64,000 nt of DNA from CAWIMX01 sp963837345 (GCA_963837345.1 CAWIMX010000002.1:620001-684000); one strand, 5' to 3'; positions 1 through 9,385 are shown, numbered from the stretch's first letter. Notes: generated by a model from the letters alone, not told the origin. Program-made: numbers and translations.

Positions 1-654
1 TCGGCATTCGATTTCGATGCCACCCTCGACGGAGTGGACACCTCGGCGGTGGTTGCGTTCTTCGGCCACCCCGGGCTGGTGACCGGGCGGCTGTCGGCCA
101 GGCTCAACCTGGCCGGCCGCGGCACGACGGCCGATGCCGTCCTGGGCACCGCACACGGCACGGCCCGCGTCGACATCACGGATGGCACGGTGCACAACCT
201 CGGCCTGCTGCGCGCCGTTGTCCTGGCGACGTCCATGCGGGAGAGCTCGAAAGCCGAAGTCGACACGTCGGCGGAGGACGAACCGTTTTCGCACCTGAGC
301 GCGACTTGGACGGTCGGCGGCGGCGCGGCGAGAACCGACGACCTGCATTTCGAGAGCACGGACGTGGCGATGACCGCGGCGGGCTCGCTCGGCTTCGACT
401 CGAGCGCCGTGGATCTCACGGGCCGGGTGCAGCTGTCGGAGGAGCTGACCTCGAAGGCCGGCACCGACCTGGCGCGCTACACGTCGGAGCAGGGGCGCAT
501 CACGCTGCCGGTGACCGTCTCCGGCACGGCCGACGCGCTGCAGGTTCGCGTCGACGTCGCCGACCTCGCCAGGCGCGCGCTGACGAACAGGGCGAAGGAA
601 GAGGCCGGGAAAGCGATCGAGCGGAACCTCCCGGACATCCTGCGCCGGCGATGA
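1..654 (+). CDS. AsmA-like protein, C-terminal part (5' truncated by window)
   Basis: The reading frame is open from the first base, so the true start lies upstream; the first methionine-type codon at 34 is internal. The visible 217 residues resemble the C-terminal part of AsmA-family envelope proteins: alternating short beta segments, with phrases such as TGRVQLSEEL and ITLPVTVSGTADAL, then a lysine/arginine-rich end. AsmA relatives are large inner-membrane-anchored periplasmic proteins linked to outer-membrane lipid homeostasis. The family call rests on this terminal region only. The stop is followed almost at once by a convergent lipoprotein gene. Confidence 0.7.
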   Translation, partial: SAFDFDATLDGVDTSAVVAFFGHPGLVTGRLSARLNLAGRGTTADAVLGTAHGTARVDITDGTVHNLGLLRAVVLATSMRESSKAEVDTSAEDEPFSHLSATWTVGGGAARTDDLHFESTDVAMTAAGSLGFDSSAVDLTGRVQLSEELTSKAGTDLARYTSEQGRITLPVTVSGTADALQVRVDVADLARRALTNRAKEEAGKAIERNLPDILRRR

Positions 655-657
655 CGG

Positions 658-1479
658 CTACTCGTTCGGCACGCTGATCGTGACGGGATTGGTCAGCGCC
701 GCCGTGAACTCGGCGCCCGGGGCCAGATGCACTTCGTCGCCCGACGTCGTGAGGACCATTGCCGTGCCGGCGCCGCCCCCCACGGCCGCGCCGATCGCCG
801 CCCCCTTCTTGCCGCCCGCGATCGCGCCGACGACGCTGCCGATAGCCGCGCCGCCGCCAATCTTCGTAGCGTCTTGCTTCTTGGTGGCCTGCGCCTGGTA
901 CGAGACCGCGTCGGTCGAAATCTTGTAGTTGGTGTGATCGATCGAAAGCTCGTCGAACCGGAACGCCAGCTGTGCGCGGCCCTTGACGTTGCCGGCAGGC
1001 ATCGCCCGCGTCACCGTTCCCCTGAGCGTGCTGCCTTGGGGAATGACGGTAGCGCCGTCCACGACCACCGGCGACCGGACCGTGGCGCTCACCGGATCTT
1101 CGGGATGATTGCTTTCGGAGCCGAGCGCAATGTCCAGCGTGAGCGGCACGCTCGTACCCGCGGCGACCGTCACGTCGTGGCTCTTCGGCTCTGGTTTCAC
1201 GATCTCGGCGAGCGGCGAGGCCGCCGGCTCTTCGACCCGGGCGATCTCGGCGCGCTCGATGGTGTCGCGCCGTCCGGTCGCCTTCTGTTCCACGACGACC
1301 GCCGACGCGGTGCGGTCGACCAGCTTCCCGTGCACGGTCGATCCGTCCGCGGTCGTCACCGCGACGTCGGACCCGATCTTCACATCGTCGACGTCCGCCG
1401 GGTGACTGCACGCCGGCACGACCAGCGCTGTGGCAAAAGTGAGCACGGCCAGTGCCCATCGGGTGCGCACGGTATCCAT
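658..1479 (-). CDS. Lipoprotein with glycine-zipper segment
   Basis: A 273-residue protein with an N-terminal signal ending in the lipobox-like VPAC, so probably lipid-anchored. Residues about 30-80 (IGSDVAVTTADGSTVHGKLVD and following) look like a small beta-barrel/SH3-like repeat. The middle is beta-rich. Near residue 205 begins a glycine zipper (GGGAAIGSVVGAIAGG, then GAAIGAAVGGGAG), typical of small-residue membrane-packing segments in envelope proteins. The exact function is unknown. A second glycine-zipper protein occurs at 34415-34837. It converges on the AsmA-like gene with a 3-base gap. Confidence 0.75.
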   Translation of the reverse strand: MDTVRTRWALAVLTFATALVVPACSHPADVDDVKIGSDVAVTTADGSTVHGKLVDRTASAVVVEQKATGRRDTIERAEIARVEEPAASPLAEIVKPEPKSHDVTVAAGTSVPLTLDIALGSESNHPEDPVSATVRSPVVVDGATVIPQGSTLRGTVTRAMPAGNVKGRAQLAFRFDELSIDHTNYKISTDAVSYQAQATKKQDATKIGGGAAIGSVVGAIAGGKKGAAIGAAVGGGAGTAMVLTTSGDEVHLAPGAEFTAALTNPVTISVPNE

Positions 1480-1573
1480 AGGCGAAGACCTCCAAGGATG
1501 AGCGAAGCAAACGTCGTGCCCCGGCTCGATTCAGCCGGGGCGGGCGCACGGGCGCCTGAATTGACGGGATCGC

Positions 1574-1579
1574 TATAAT
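1574..1579 (+). promoter_or_regulatory. Possible -10 element (TATAAT)
   Basis: A perfect TATAAT in a very GC-rich background, 30 bases upstream of the start at 1610. No convincing -35 hexamer is visible at the usual spacing (TTGACG occurs only 7 bases upstream), so this is a suggestion only. Confidence 0.3.
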
Positions 1580-1609
1580 TGACCGACCTCGGCGGGAAAG
1601 GAGTGCGCG

Positions 1610-2233
1610 ATGCGCTGGCTGCTGACAGCAGCTCTGGTGTTCCTGCAGACGAATTCGTATCCTCCTGCCTACCCGCGGGTCGGCGCCACGAAGCTGCTCG
1701 AGAACGATCGGGTCGTGGTCTGGGACATTACCTGGCTGAAGCAGGCGTACCCCGTGCATCGGCACCGCTATGCGCTCGCCGGGGTGTACTACACGCGCGG
1801 CGATCGGCTCATCATTTCGCTCGACGGGACGCGGCGGCCGGTGTCCACGGAAGCCGGCGACACGGCCTATCAGGCCGCCGGCGTCACTCATATCGAGGAG
1901 GGCACGAGCGATTCGCCCCTGCGGGCGGTTTTCTTCGAGATGAAGGACGCCGAGGCGTCGGGCCTCGTCGACACGAAGACGTCGCCGACGGCGTTTCCCG
2001 CGGGCGGCGCGACGGAGTTCATCGACAACGATCGCGTGACGGGGTGGTTGTACGAACCTTTCACCGACACGTCGGCCGCCGCGGAACCGCACCGGCACGC
2101 GCGCGACACCGTGGCCATCTGGCTCGATGGAGACGCGCCTCACGCTGCATTCTTCCCGCGTGGTACGGTTCACAGCGACGGGATCGCGGGGATCGCCGGC
2201 GCCGATCGCGCGTGGATCTACGAGGTGAAATAG
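1610..2233 (+). CDS. Secreted cupin-like protein
   Basis: A 207-residue protein with a short hydrophobic N-terminus (MRWLLTAALVFLQ), so probably exported. Two similar halves are visible, each with a start like ATKLLENDRVVVWD / ATEFIDNDRVTGWL and a histidine cluster (VHRHRYA; PHRHARDT). This resembles a bicupin scaffold whose histidines could bind metal. Many Acidobacteriota encode such small secreted cupin-like proteins with unknown substrate. GGAAAGGAG lies just upstream of the ATG. The stop is 6 bases from the convergent dehydrogenase. Confidence 0.65.
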   Translation: MRWLLTAALVFLQTNSYPPAYPRVGATKLLENDRVVVWDITWLKQAYPVHRHRYALAGVYYTRGDRLIISLDGTRRPVSTEAGDTAYQAAGVTHIEEGTSDSPLRAVFFEMKDAEASGLVDTKTSPTAFPAGGATEFIDNDRVTGWLYEPFTDTSAAAEPHRHARDTVAIWLDGDAPHAAFFPRGTVHSDGIAGIAGADRAWIYEVK

Positions 2234-2239
2234 GGCCGC

Positions 2240-4108
2240 CTACGGGACGGCGTAGGCGGCGACCGTCTGCGTGGCGGTGACGGCCACGTACTGCCGGCCA
2301 TTTCGATCCTGATAGGTGATCGGATCGGCATTGCCCCGCGCATCGAGCAGCGTCGTCCAGAGCTCGGCGCCCGTGCGCAGATCGAGGGCGCGGAACCGGT
2401 TGTCGTCGGTCGACGCCACGAAGAGCAGGCCGCCCGCCGTCGCGATCGGACCCGCGAGCGCCGGACGGCCGGTGTTCTGCCTGCCTGGCGGCAGCTGCTC
2501 GGTGATTCCCAACGGAACCTGCCACGCCACGTCGCCCGTGGCCGCAGCGATCGCCGTGAGCCGACCCCAGGGCGGTTTCTGACACGGCCACCGTTGGCCG
2601 TTCATCGGCACATCGAAGCTGGCCGGTCGCGGCGCGGCCTTGTCGTACGGCGCGTCGGCACCCTCCGCCGTCGGCTCGATCCAGCCGAGCGCCCCGATGT
2701 CCTGCGAGACGACGAAGAGATAGCCCGACTGGGGGTCGAAGGCCGTCCCGCCCCAGTTGGCGCCGCCGAGTCCGCCGGGAAATACGAGCGTCGTTCTGGG
2801 GCCGTCGGCCGCGTCGCCGCTGCGGAAGGCCCACGGCGTGAACGGCCCCTGGTTGACGAGTGTGCCGTTGGCGGCCGCGAGCTCCGCGCACAGATGGGCG
2901 TGCTCCTCGTTCGTGTCGTCGGCCGTGACCAGGTCGGCGGCTGCATAGGCGGTGCGCGCGATCGGCGGGGGCTTGACCGGGATCGGCTGCGTCGGAAACG
3001 TGTGTTCGCCCGGCACGTCGCTCGCCGGAACGGGGCGTTCTTCGACGCCGAAGATCGGGTCGCCCGTGACGCGATTCAGGATGTAGACGTAGCCCGACTT
3101 GGTAGTAAGGCCGAGCGCCGGCACCCGCTGTCCGTTCTGTACGATGTCGAAGAGGGCGGGCGGTGCCGGGGGGTCCGCGTCCCAGAGATCGTGATGGATG
3201 GTCTGGAAATGCCAGCGGTACTCGCCGGTTTCGAGGTCGACCGCCACCACGGCGTTGCCGAACAGGTTGGCGCCGGCGCGATCGCCCCCGTAGGCGCCGG
3301 GGACGGGGGAGGCGAGCGGGAGGTAGAGCAGTCCGCGATCGGCATCGACCGTGAAATAGAACGGCCACGCATTCGCGCCCAGCCGATCACGCCAGCTGTC
3401 GCCCGCCCAGGTGTCGTGCCCCACGGCGCCCGGCGGCGGCACCGAGCTGAATTCCCACAGCTTCTCGCCCGTTCGCGCGTCGTAGGCCCGGGCGTTGCCG
3501 ATGCCGCCGCGCTCGCCGGGCGGCGTGTTCGCCCCGACGACGACGACGTTGCGGTAGACGAGGGGCACCGAGTTGTAGGGCACGACAAGGTCGCGCTCGC
3601 CGTGCTCGCCGAAGTCGTCGACGGGCACGCCCGTGGCGGCATCGAGCGCGATTAGACGCCGGCCTGCCGTGAAGATGATCCGCGGTTGCAGGCTGCCGTC
3701 GCCTGCCCAGTAGGCGACGCCGCGCCGGGATGGCGCGCCGCGCTCGACCGGGCGCCGCCAGACCTCGCGCCCCGTCGCCGCGTCAAGAGCCACGACCCGG
3801 TCGGCCGCGGGCACGTACATCACACTGTTCACGACGATGGGCGTGGCCTCGGAATTGGGGCCGCGGGCGCCGCGTCCCCCGGCCTCGCCCGGGTCGGCCG
3901 GGCCGAGATCGTACGTCCACACGTGGCTCAGGCTCGCGACGTTGGTCCGGTTGATCAGGCCCAGGGGGGAGTAGCCCGTGCCCGCCGGATCGCGCCGGAA
4001 CATCGGCCAGTCGCCGGCGCCGGGGGCCTCGCGCGTCGTGCCGCCGCACGCCGCCAGGCCGAGCGCCAGCGCCGCACCCACGCCCAACGACAGGCGGATT
4101 CGCGCCAT
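2240..4108 (-). CDS. PQQ-dependent (quinoprotein) dehydrogenase, lipoprotein
   Basis: A 622-residue protein starting MARIRLSLGVG with a lipobox-like LAAC near residue 20. The body is a PQQ-type eight-bladed propeller: the opening DWPMFRRDPAGTGYSPL, repeated AxDxxTGxxxW blades (ALDAATGREVWR; AYDARTGEKLWEF; AVDLETGEYRWHF) and the diagnostic HHDLWDADPP. Such enzymes oxidise alcohols or sugars in the periplasm and pass electrons to a quinone or cytochrome. The substrate cannot be told. The upstream open frame to 4801 is non-coding extension; the start was set by the signal peptide. A longer paralogue lies at 17115-19271. Confidence 0.85.
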   Translation of the reverse strand: MARIRLSLGVGAALALGLAACGGTTREAPGAGDWPMFRRDPAGTGYSPLGLINRTNVASLSHVWTYDLGPADPGEAGGRGARGPNSEATPIVVNSVMYVPAADRVVALDAATGREVWRRPVERGAPSRRGVAYWAGDGSLQPRIIFTAGRRLIALDAATGVPVDDFGEHGERDLVVPYNSVPLVYRNVVVVGANTPPGERGGIGNARAYDARTGEKLWEFSSVPPPGAVGHDTWAGDSWRDRLGANAWPFYFTVDADRGLLYLPLASPVPGAYGGDRAGANLFGNAVVAVDLETGEYRWHFQTIHHDLWDADPPAPPALFDIVQNGQRVPALGLTTKSGYVYILNRVTGDPIFGVEERPVPASDVPGEHTFPTQPIPVKPPPIARTAYAAADLVTADDTNEEHAHLCAELAAANGTLVNQGPFTPWAFRSGDAADGPRTTLVFPGGLGGANWGGTAFDPQSGYLFVVSQDIGALGWIEPTAEGADAPYDKAAPRPASFDVPMNGQRWPCQKPPWGRLTAIAAATGDVAWQVPLGITEQLPPGRQNTGRPALAGPIATAGGLLFVASTDDNRFRALDLRTGAELWTTLLDARGNADPITYQDRNGRQYVAVTATQTVAAYAVP

Positions 4109-4171
4109 TGGCCGGTAACTTACACCCGCCCGGTGGCGCTTGCCACTACAATGTCGCGCGGAGGAGTCACG

Positions 4172-4972
4172 ATGAGGCTGTTCGTCTCGGCGATTCTCGC
4201 CTGCTCGCTCGCATCCCCGGCCTATGCCCAGCTCGCGCCGCCCGACAAGGCGGGCATGACCTACGGGCACGTCCATCTGAACGTCACCGACGTCGAGCTG
4301 CACAAGAAGATCTGGTCGGAGCAGTTCGGCGGCGTGGTCGTGCAGAAGGGCCCGCTCACGGCCGTGAAGCTCCCGGGCATGCTGATTGCCCTCAACCGCC
4401 GGGCGCCGACGGGGCCCTCGCAGGGTACGGTTATGGATCACTTCGGCTTCAAGGTGAAGGACCTCGCCGCGCACCTGGCGAAATGGAAGGCCGCCGGCTA
4501 CGAGGTGCAGAGCGAGTTCACCGGAGCCGAAGGGTTCCCCAACGCTTACATTCTGGCGCCCGACGGCGTCCGCGTCGAGCTGCAGGAAGACAAGACACAG
4601 GCGCAGGACGTGATCGGGTATCACGTCCACTTCATCACGCCCGACTACGAGAAGCTGATGGCCTGGTACGTCGACACGTTCGGCGTCGTGCCCTTCAAGC
4701 GCGGGACGATTGCGACGACGGCGAATGCGCCCGGGATGAATCTCAGCTTCGGCAACTCGCAGACGCCGACCGTCGGCACGCGCGGGCGCGCCATCGATCA
4801 CATCGGCTTCGAGTTCGACGACCTGGCCGCCTTCTGCAAGACGCTCGACGCCAAGGGCATCAAGTTCGACGTCCCGTACCGCGACGTCCCGAGCATCGGG
4901 CTGAAGATCGCGTACATCACCGATCCGTCGGGCGTCTACATCGAGCTGACGCAGGGCTACGACGAATATTGA
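4172..4972 (+). CDS. Secreted VOC (glyoxalase/dioxygenase) superfamily protein, two domains
   Basis: A 266-residue protein with signal peptide (MRLFVSAILACSLASPAYA). Two vicinal-oxygen-chelate modules follow: the first opens YGHVHLNVTDVELHKKIW, the second GYHVHFITPDYEKLMAWY. Each contains the DHFGFKV/DHIGFEF and VELQEDK/IELTQGY segments expected for metal ligands (His, Glu). The fold covers glyoxalases, ring-cleavage dioxygenases and resistance proteins, so the substrate is open. GGAGGAG at 4160-4166 places the ribosome at the ATG at 4172; an earlier in-frame ATG at 4151 has no such site. Confidence 0.8.
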   Translation: MRLFVSAILACSLASPAYAQLAPPDKAGMTYGHVHLNVTDVELHKKIWSEQFGGVVVQKGPLTAVKLPGMLIALNRRAPTGPSQGTVMDHFGFKVKDLAAHLAKWKAAGYEVQSEFTGAEGFPNAYILAPDGVRVELQEDKTQAQDVIGYHVHFITPDYEKLMAWYVDTFGVVPFKRGTIATTANAPGMNLSFGNSQTPTVGTRGRAIDHIGFEFDDLAAFCKTLDAKGIKFDVPYRDVPSIGLKIAYITDPSGVYIELTQGYDEY

Positions 4973-4982
4973 GACGGGGGGA

Positions 4983-5027
4983 CTGACGCTCCAAGGGGGC
5001 TGGGACCTGACGCTCCAAGGGGGCTGG
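4983..5027. repeat. 21-base direct repeat pair
   Basis: The unit CTGACGCTCCAAGGGGGCTGG occurs at 4983-5003 and again at 5007-5027 with a 3-base spacer, just after the VOC gene. No hairpin plus T-run is present, so it is not an obvious terminator. Confidence 0.7.
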
Positions 5028-5141
5028 CTGGTTGAGGGGCCTGCGCGCGCTCACCCGGAGGTGTGTCTCTGCAGAGAGGTGGCGGCTATGGGCAACCAGC
5101 CGCCTTGACAAGCCGGTTCATAAGAGCGCCCACACGCATCA

Positions 5142-6290
5142 TCATTCACCGCCCCTCGAGCCGAAGCTCCCCAGCCCGCTGCAACGAAGCTCCCCAGCCC
5201 CTACGGCCGAAGGTCCCCAGCGCCCTGCGTCTGCGTCTCGGCCGCTCGCGCTCCGCGCAGCACGCCGGCGAGCGAGTAGTTGCCCTCGTGGCACGCGTAC
5301 TCGGTAGATCAGGTCGTCGGTGGCCACCCAGGGATATTCCCCGGTCCAGGGCCGATCCCATGTGGACGGATCCTCCACGGTGAAGCGGTAGAGCAGCGCC
5401 TTGTCGTTCATTCGCGAGATGCGCTCCACGACGTGGAGGCGCTCCGACGATCCGTGAAACTGCGTCTTGTCGGTGAAGTTGGTGGTATCGATCACGAGCG
5501 CGTCCCCGTCCCACCGACCCACCGAGTCGCCGTTCCACCGACGGACGCTCGGCGGCAGGTGCTCGGCGTTCATGCGCACGATGCGTGCGTCGTGGACCAT
5601 CTCGTTCAGGATCATCACGCTGTCCCTCGTCTGCACGATCTGCTTGAGATTGTTGTACCAGTAGTTCGGCAGCGTGGGCGGACCTGACGTCGACCCGAAG
5701 CCGAGGAGGCAGCGCTCCGCAAGGGGGCGCGCCTCCGGATCGTCGTACACGCTCGAGGGCCCGCCGCCCGCTCCCTCCGCCGCCTCGGGACTGACCCGCT
5801 GCGCCAGGATCCGCTGGTTTCGCGCGCGCGCTTCCTGGCTCTCCGGCGGCACGTGCCCGTCGGCGGGATCCACGACGATCGACGTTCGCTTCTCGCCGTT
5901 GACGATGGCGAAGTGTGTGCCGGGTGAGATCCAGAACAGGTTGTACCCGCCCACGGTGCCGCCGCCCGATCGAAACAGGCGCTCCAGATACGACTTGGTC
6001 GCGGATTGATCGCCGCCCACGGGCGGGGCCGTGCGATCGCCCTGGCTGGGCTCGGCGCCCTGCTCCTGGCGCTGGGCCTCCTGGTTCTCGACGGCCGCGG
6101 CTTCTTCCGGGGTCATCACCAGCCGGCCACCGAACTGTGCGGGGCGCTCCAGCGGCGTCATGGTCGCGGCGTCGTAGGTGCCCGAGAGATCGGGATGTCC
6201 GCTCTGGGCTCCCGCGCTGCCCGTCGTCCAGAGGATCGCCGCTCCAACGACGGCGAGATACGCCATTCGGCCGTGCCGCAGCCTCTCCAT
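5142..6290 (-). CDS. Secreted hypothetical protein, frame-shifted near its C-terminus
   Basis: An exported protein (signal AYLAVVGAAILWTTGSAGA) of a family common in Acidobacteriota, recognised by PDLSGTYDAATMTPLERP and the late motif DALVIDTTNFTDKTQF. Its function is unknown. The family's usual ending EYACHEGNYSLAGVLRGAR is encoded, but one frame away: at 5303-5304 the minus strand reads TAC-C-GAG where TAC-GAG is expected. Skipping that base gives a protein ending GAGDLRP with stop at 5201. As read, the frame runs through arginine-rich nonsense to 5142. Sequencing error or a real C-terminal lesion. Confidence 0.7.
   Translation of the reverse strand: MERLRHGRMAYLAVVGAAILWTTGSAGAQSGHPDLSGTYDAATMTPLERPAQFGGRLVMTPEEAAAVENQEAQRQEQGAEPSQGDRTAPPVGGDQSATKSYLERLFRSGGGTVGGYNLFWISPGTHFAIVNGEKRTSIVVDPADGHVPPESQEARARNQRILAQRVSPEAAEGAGGGPSSVYDDPEARPLAERCLLGFGSTSGPPTLPNYWYNNLKQIVQTRDSVMILNEMVHDARIVRMNAEHLPPSVRRWNGDSVGRWDGDALVIDTTNFTDKTQFHGSSERLHVVERISRMNDKALLYRFTVEDPSTWDRPWTGEYPWVATDDLIYRVRVPRGQLLARRRAARSASGRDADAGRWGPSAVGAGELRCSGLGSFGSRGGE
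5162..5230. repeat. 23-base tandem repeat, three imperfect units
   Basis: Units beginning CGAAGCTCCCCAGCCC start at 5162 and 5185, with a diverged third unit (CGAAGGTCCCCAGCGCC) at 5208. The third unit overlaps the frame-corrected 3' end of the neighbouring minus-strand gene, so the repeat may have grown out of that gene's tail. Confidence 0.65.
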
Positions 6291-6410
6291 GCGCCAACCT
6301 CCCGGATCAGTTTACCGTCGACGACCGCCGCTGGAAAGCTGTGTCCAGGACGGGTCGCCGGAAGGCATTGCTAGAATGGGCGCACCCCATGCACCGGTCC
6401 AGGAGGGACG

Positions 6411-7631
6411 ATGCACCGATACCGAACGGTCGCGCTTGCGGCAACGTTGGGTCTCTGGCTCGCCGCGCCGCGTGCGTCGGCGCAGGCGCCCGATACCGAC
6501 GAGCCCGACGCACGCACGCAGTACCCCGCGCTTCTCGCGAATTCGTATTTCGGCGCCAGCCTCGGCACGATCTACTACGCCTTCTCGGAACGGCAGCTCG
6601 AGCCGGGCTATCACGCGCAGTCGATCGAGCGGCCGCACCCGGCGGTGCGGGTGGATCTCTACGGCCGCCAGCTCTCGCGTCGCCTGTCGATTCAGGCCAT
6701 CTACATGCGGCCCGTGCGCTACGTCCGCTATCGCAACGTCAACGGAGACCAGGGCCTGCACCAGGTGTCGCAGGCCTTCGGCGGCATCACGCTCCGCACT
6801 CACGTTCCTGTCGTCGGCCGGGTCTCCCTCTGGGGCGAGAGCGGCCTGGGGCTGACGAGCCGGTTCGGCGCCAGGGCCGACGGCGCGACGCTCGTCCGGG
6901 AGGCGCACTACGCCTCACTGCTTCTCGGTGCGGGCCTCGAATACCGGCTTCGTGACACCATCGACCTGGTGGCGGGCTTGAGCTACGTGCCCGGTCGCGC
7001 GCGGTTCGATCAGCCCCCGACGCGTCTCGTCACGCTCGGCCTGCGCTACTGGATGCGCCCGTTGCCTCCCGAGCAGGTCGAAGCCAACCGGCATGGCAGC
7101 GTCGTGTTTCCCGACCAGATCGTGCGGCTCGGGTACAGCACGAGCGCGCTCAGCTACGGCGCGAACACGTTCTTCTCGCGCGTCGTTCCGGTCTTCTGGG
7201 CGGGCACCGTCGAAACGCGCCGGGGCGTGACGCTCGACTACCAGCGGAATGTGTTCCACACGCGGACGCGGTTCGCGTTCGACGTCGGCGGGAGCGCTTC
7301 GCTCTGGAAAAGCAACGAACGGAAAGAGGTGTTCCGCACGTTGTCCGTCTACCCGCTGCTGCGGTTCATGGTGCATCGGACCGCCCGCGCCGAGTACTAC
7401 GTGGACTACTCGCTGGCAGGCCCGACGTATCTCTCGCCGGTCGTGCTCGACGGCCGCAACACCGGCGTGCGTTTCACGTTTCAGGACTTCATGGGTGTCG
7501 GCGCGTTCATCGGCCGGCGCCATCGGCTGAACATCGAGATCGGCATCAAGCACTACTCGAACGGCAACATCTTCACGCACAACGCGGCGGTCAAGATTCC
7601 GTTGACGCTCACCGTCGGGCGCACCTTCTGA
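6411..7631 (+). CDS. Outer-membrane protein with C-terminal lipid A 3-O-deacylase (PagL)-like domain
   Basis: A 406-residue protein with signal peptide ending ASAQA. The N-terminal half (about 40-235) reads as a beta-barrel with alternating aromatic strands. The C-terminal half (about 235-406) matches PagL: the segment IEIGIKHYSNGNIF carries the His-x-Ser-Asn catalytic signature, and the chain ends in a terminal strand finishing with phenylalanine. PagL removes the 3-O acyl chain of lipid A in the outer membrane. Normal PagL is about 150-190 residues, so the extra N-terminal barrel-like half is unusual. TAGAAT at 6372-6377 may be the -10. Confidence 0.7.
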   Translation: MHRYRTVALAATLGLWLAAPRASAQAPDTDEPDARTQYPALLANSYFGASLGTIYYAFSERQLEPGYHAQSIERPHPAVRVDLYGRQLSRRLSIQAIYMRPVRYVRYRNVNGDQGLHQVSQAFGGITLRTHVPVVGRVSLWGESGLGLTSRFGARADGATLVREAHYASLLLGAGLEYRLRDTIDLVAGLSYVPGRARFDQPPTRLVTLGLRYWMRPLPPEQVEANRHGSVVFPDQIVRLGYSTSALSYGANTFFSRVVPVFWAGTVETRRGVTLDYQRNVFHTRTRFAFDVGGSASLWKSNERKEVFRTLSVYPLLRFMVHRTARAEYYVDYSLAGPTYLSPVVLDGRNTGVRFTFQDFMGVGAFIGRRHRLNIEIGIKHYSNGNIFTHNAAVKIPLTLTVGRTF

Positions 7632-7826
7632 TCGGGGGCCGGAGGGACATCGACGCCGCGAATACAGAGCGAAGATGGTCAATATGAGATCAGTTGTGTC
7701 GCGGGGCGACACACGCGGCGATCGGGCCGCCCGCCTCCGGCGGCGCTAAGTGATAGACGCCAAACGATCGGCCCCGGCGGTGTGCCGTTCCGTGGCAGTG
7801 GAACCAGCCTTGCACTGATCGACAGC

Positions 7827-8108
7827 GTGGCGACCACGCGACACGCGCTCGGCGACAGGCTGCTCACGGCGTTCAGCATGTGCGTCCTCGTGGCGGCGCT
7901 CGCCGGGATCGACGATCGCGTCCGCGATTTCTTTGCCTCGACGCTTCCGTCCACGTCCACGAGCGACCTCGCGATGGTGGCCGGCCGGGCCCATGGGATG
8001 GCGTACGCGGCGCTGCACGCCACAGGGCTCCAGGCCTCGAATCACGCGACGATGGTGATCTTCGGGCTGGTCGGCCTGTCGCTCACGATCCTCATGCTCC
8101 GCACGTAG
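7827..8108 (+). CDS. Small membrane protein, unknown function
   Basis: A 93-residue protein if the GTG at 7827 is used; an earlier in-frame start at 7782 would add 15 residues. Two hydrophobic stretches are visible, LLTAFSMCVLVAALAGI near the start and TMVIFGLVGLSLTILMLRT at the end, suggesting two transmembrane helices. No family is recognised. It is followed by the DUF3089 gene after about 80 bases. Confidence 0.5.
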   Translation: MATTRHALGDRLLTAFSMCVLVAALAGIDDRVRDFFASTLPSTSTSDLAMVAGRAHGMAYAALHATGLQASNHATMVIFGLVGLSLTILMLRT

Positions 8109-8188
8109 CCGCCGCCGATTCCCATCAACTTCCCGGCCTTGCCCTGCGCGCGTCGCTGGGCGTAATGTGAAGCCTTCCTGGAGGCTCC

Positions 8189-9385
8189 GTGTCGAAGTTG
8201 CTGGCCGTTTCCATCATGACCGCGCTTGGCCTCGCGTCCCCGCCCGCCGCCAGCGCGGCGCAGGCGCCGGCGGCGTCTGCCCAGGAGCCGGCGCCCGCTC
8301 CCAACGACTATTCGAGCGGCGACGCCTGGCTTTGCCGTCCGGGCCGGAACGACGCCTGCGCCGTCGACCTGACGACGACCGTGGTCGCCGCCAACGGTGG
8401 CCTGGGTCGCGAAGCCTGGACGGCGAATCCCAACGCGCCCATCGACTGCTTCTACGTCTACCCGACGATCTCCACCGACCGCGGCATCAACAGCGACATG
8501 ACGGCCGACCCCGCGGAGCTGAACGTGGTGCGCCAGCAGTTCGCCCGCTTCGGATCGGCGTGTCGGCTGTACGCGCCACTGTACCGCCAGGTCACGCTCG
8601 CAGGATTGAGGCGGCGGATGGCGGGTGGGAGCGACCCGGCACTCGAGCGCGGACTGGCGTACGACGACGTGCGGGATGCGTGGCGGTACTATCTCGAGCA
8701 CGACAACCAGGGCCGAGGCTTCGTGCTGATCGGACACTCGCAAGGGTCGTTCATCCTGGCGGAGCTGATGCGGCAGGAAATCGACGGCACGGCGCTGCAG
8801 GCGCGCCTGGTCTCCGCCATCCTTCCCGGAACCACGATCGCGGTGCCGAAGGGGAAGGACGTGGGCGGCGCTTTCAAGACGATCCCGATCTGCCGCGCGG
8901 CGTCGCAGACCGGCTGCGTCATGGTGTATGCCTCGTTCCGCTCGACGCTTCCTCCGCCCGCCGACACGTTGTTCGGCCACGTCGCGGAGGCGGACATGGA
9001 AGCGGCCTGCACCAACCCCGCGGCGCTCGGCGGGGGGAGCGGCACGCTCCACGCCTACCTGGCCGCCGACGGCCGCACCATCACCGGAACGAGCGAGGTC
9101 AAGCCGTGGGCGGACGGCAAGAGCGTCGACACGCCATGGGTCAGCGTTCCGGGGCTCCTGACTGCGTCGTGCGCCAGCAACGAAAACGCGTCCTACCTGG
9201 CGGTGACGGTGCACGGCGATCCGTCGGACCCGCGCGTGGACGACATCACGGGAGACATCGGCGGCGCCCGGCCGCTCGCGAACTGGGGTCTGCATCTCAT
9301 CGACATGAACCTGTTCATGGGGAATCTCGTGGAGATCGTCAACGCGCAGGCGACGGCGTATGCCGCGAAAGCGGGGACGAGGTGA
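8189..9385 (+). CDS. DUF3089 alpha/beta-hydrolase-like secreted protein
   Basis: A 398-residue exported protein starting at GTG with GGAGG just upstream. After an Ala/Pro-rich linker comes the DUF3089 core: WLCRPGRNDACAVDLTTTVV, FYVYPTISTD, then the nucleophile elbow GHSQGSFIL near residue 185. DUF3089 proteins are predicted alpha/beta hydrolases of the lysophospholipase/lipase type, with Ser in GHSQG as nucleophile. The natural substrate is unknown. The stop overlaps the next start by 4 bases (GTGA), so the SDR downstream is probably co-translated. Confidence 0.85.
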   Translation: MSKLLAVSIMTALGLASPPAASAAQAPAASAQEPAPAPNDYSSGDAWLCRPGRNDACAVDLTTTVVAANGGLGREAWTANPNAPIDCFYVYPTISTDRGINSDMTADPAELNVVRQQFARFGSACRLYAPLYRQVTLAGLRRRMAGGSDPALERGLAYDDVRDAWRYYLEHDNQGRGFVLIGHSQGSFILAELMRQEIDGTALQARLVSAILPGTTIAVPKGKDVGGAFKTIPICRAASQTGCVMVYASFRSTLPPPADTLFGHVAEADMEAACTNPAALGGGSGTLHAYLAADGRTITGTSEVKPWADGKSVDTPWVSVPGLLTASCASNENASYLAVTVHGDPSDPRVDDITGDIGGARPLANWGLHLIDMNLFMGNLVEIVNAQATAYAAKAGTR

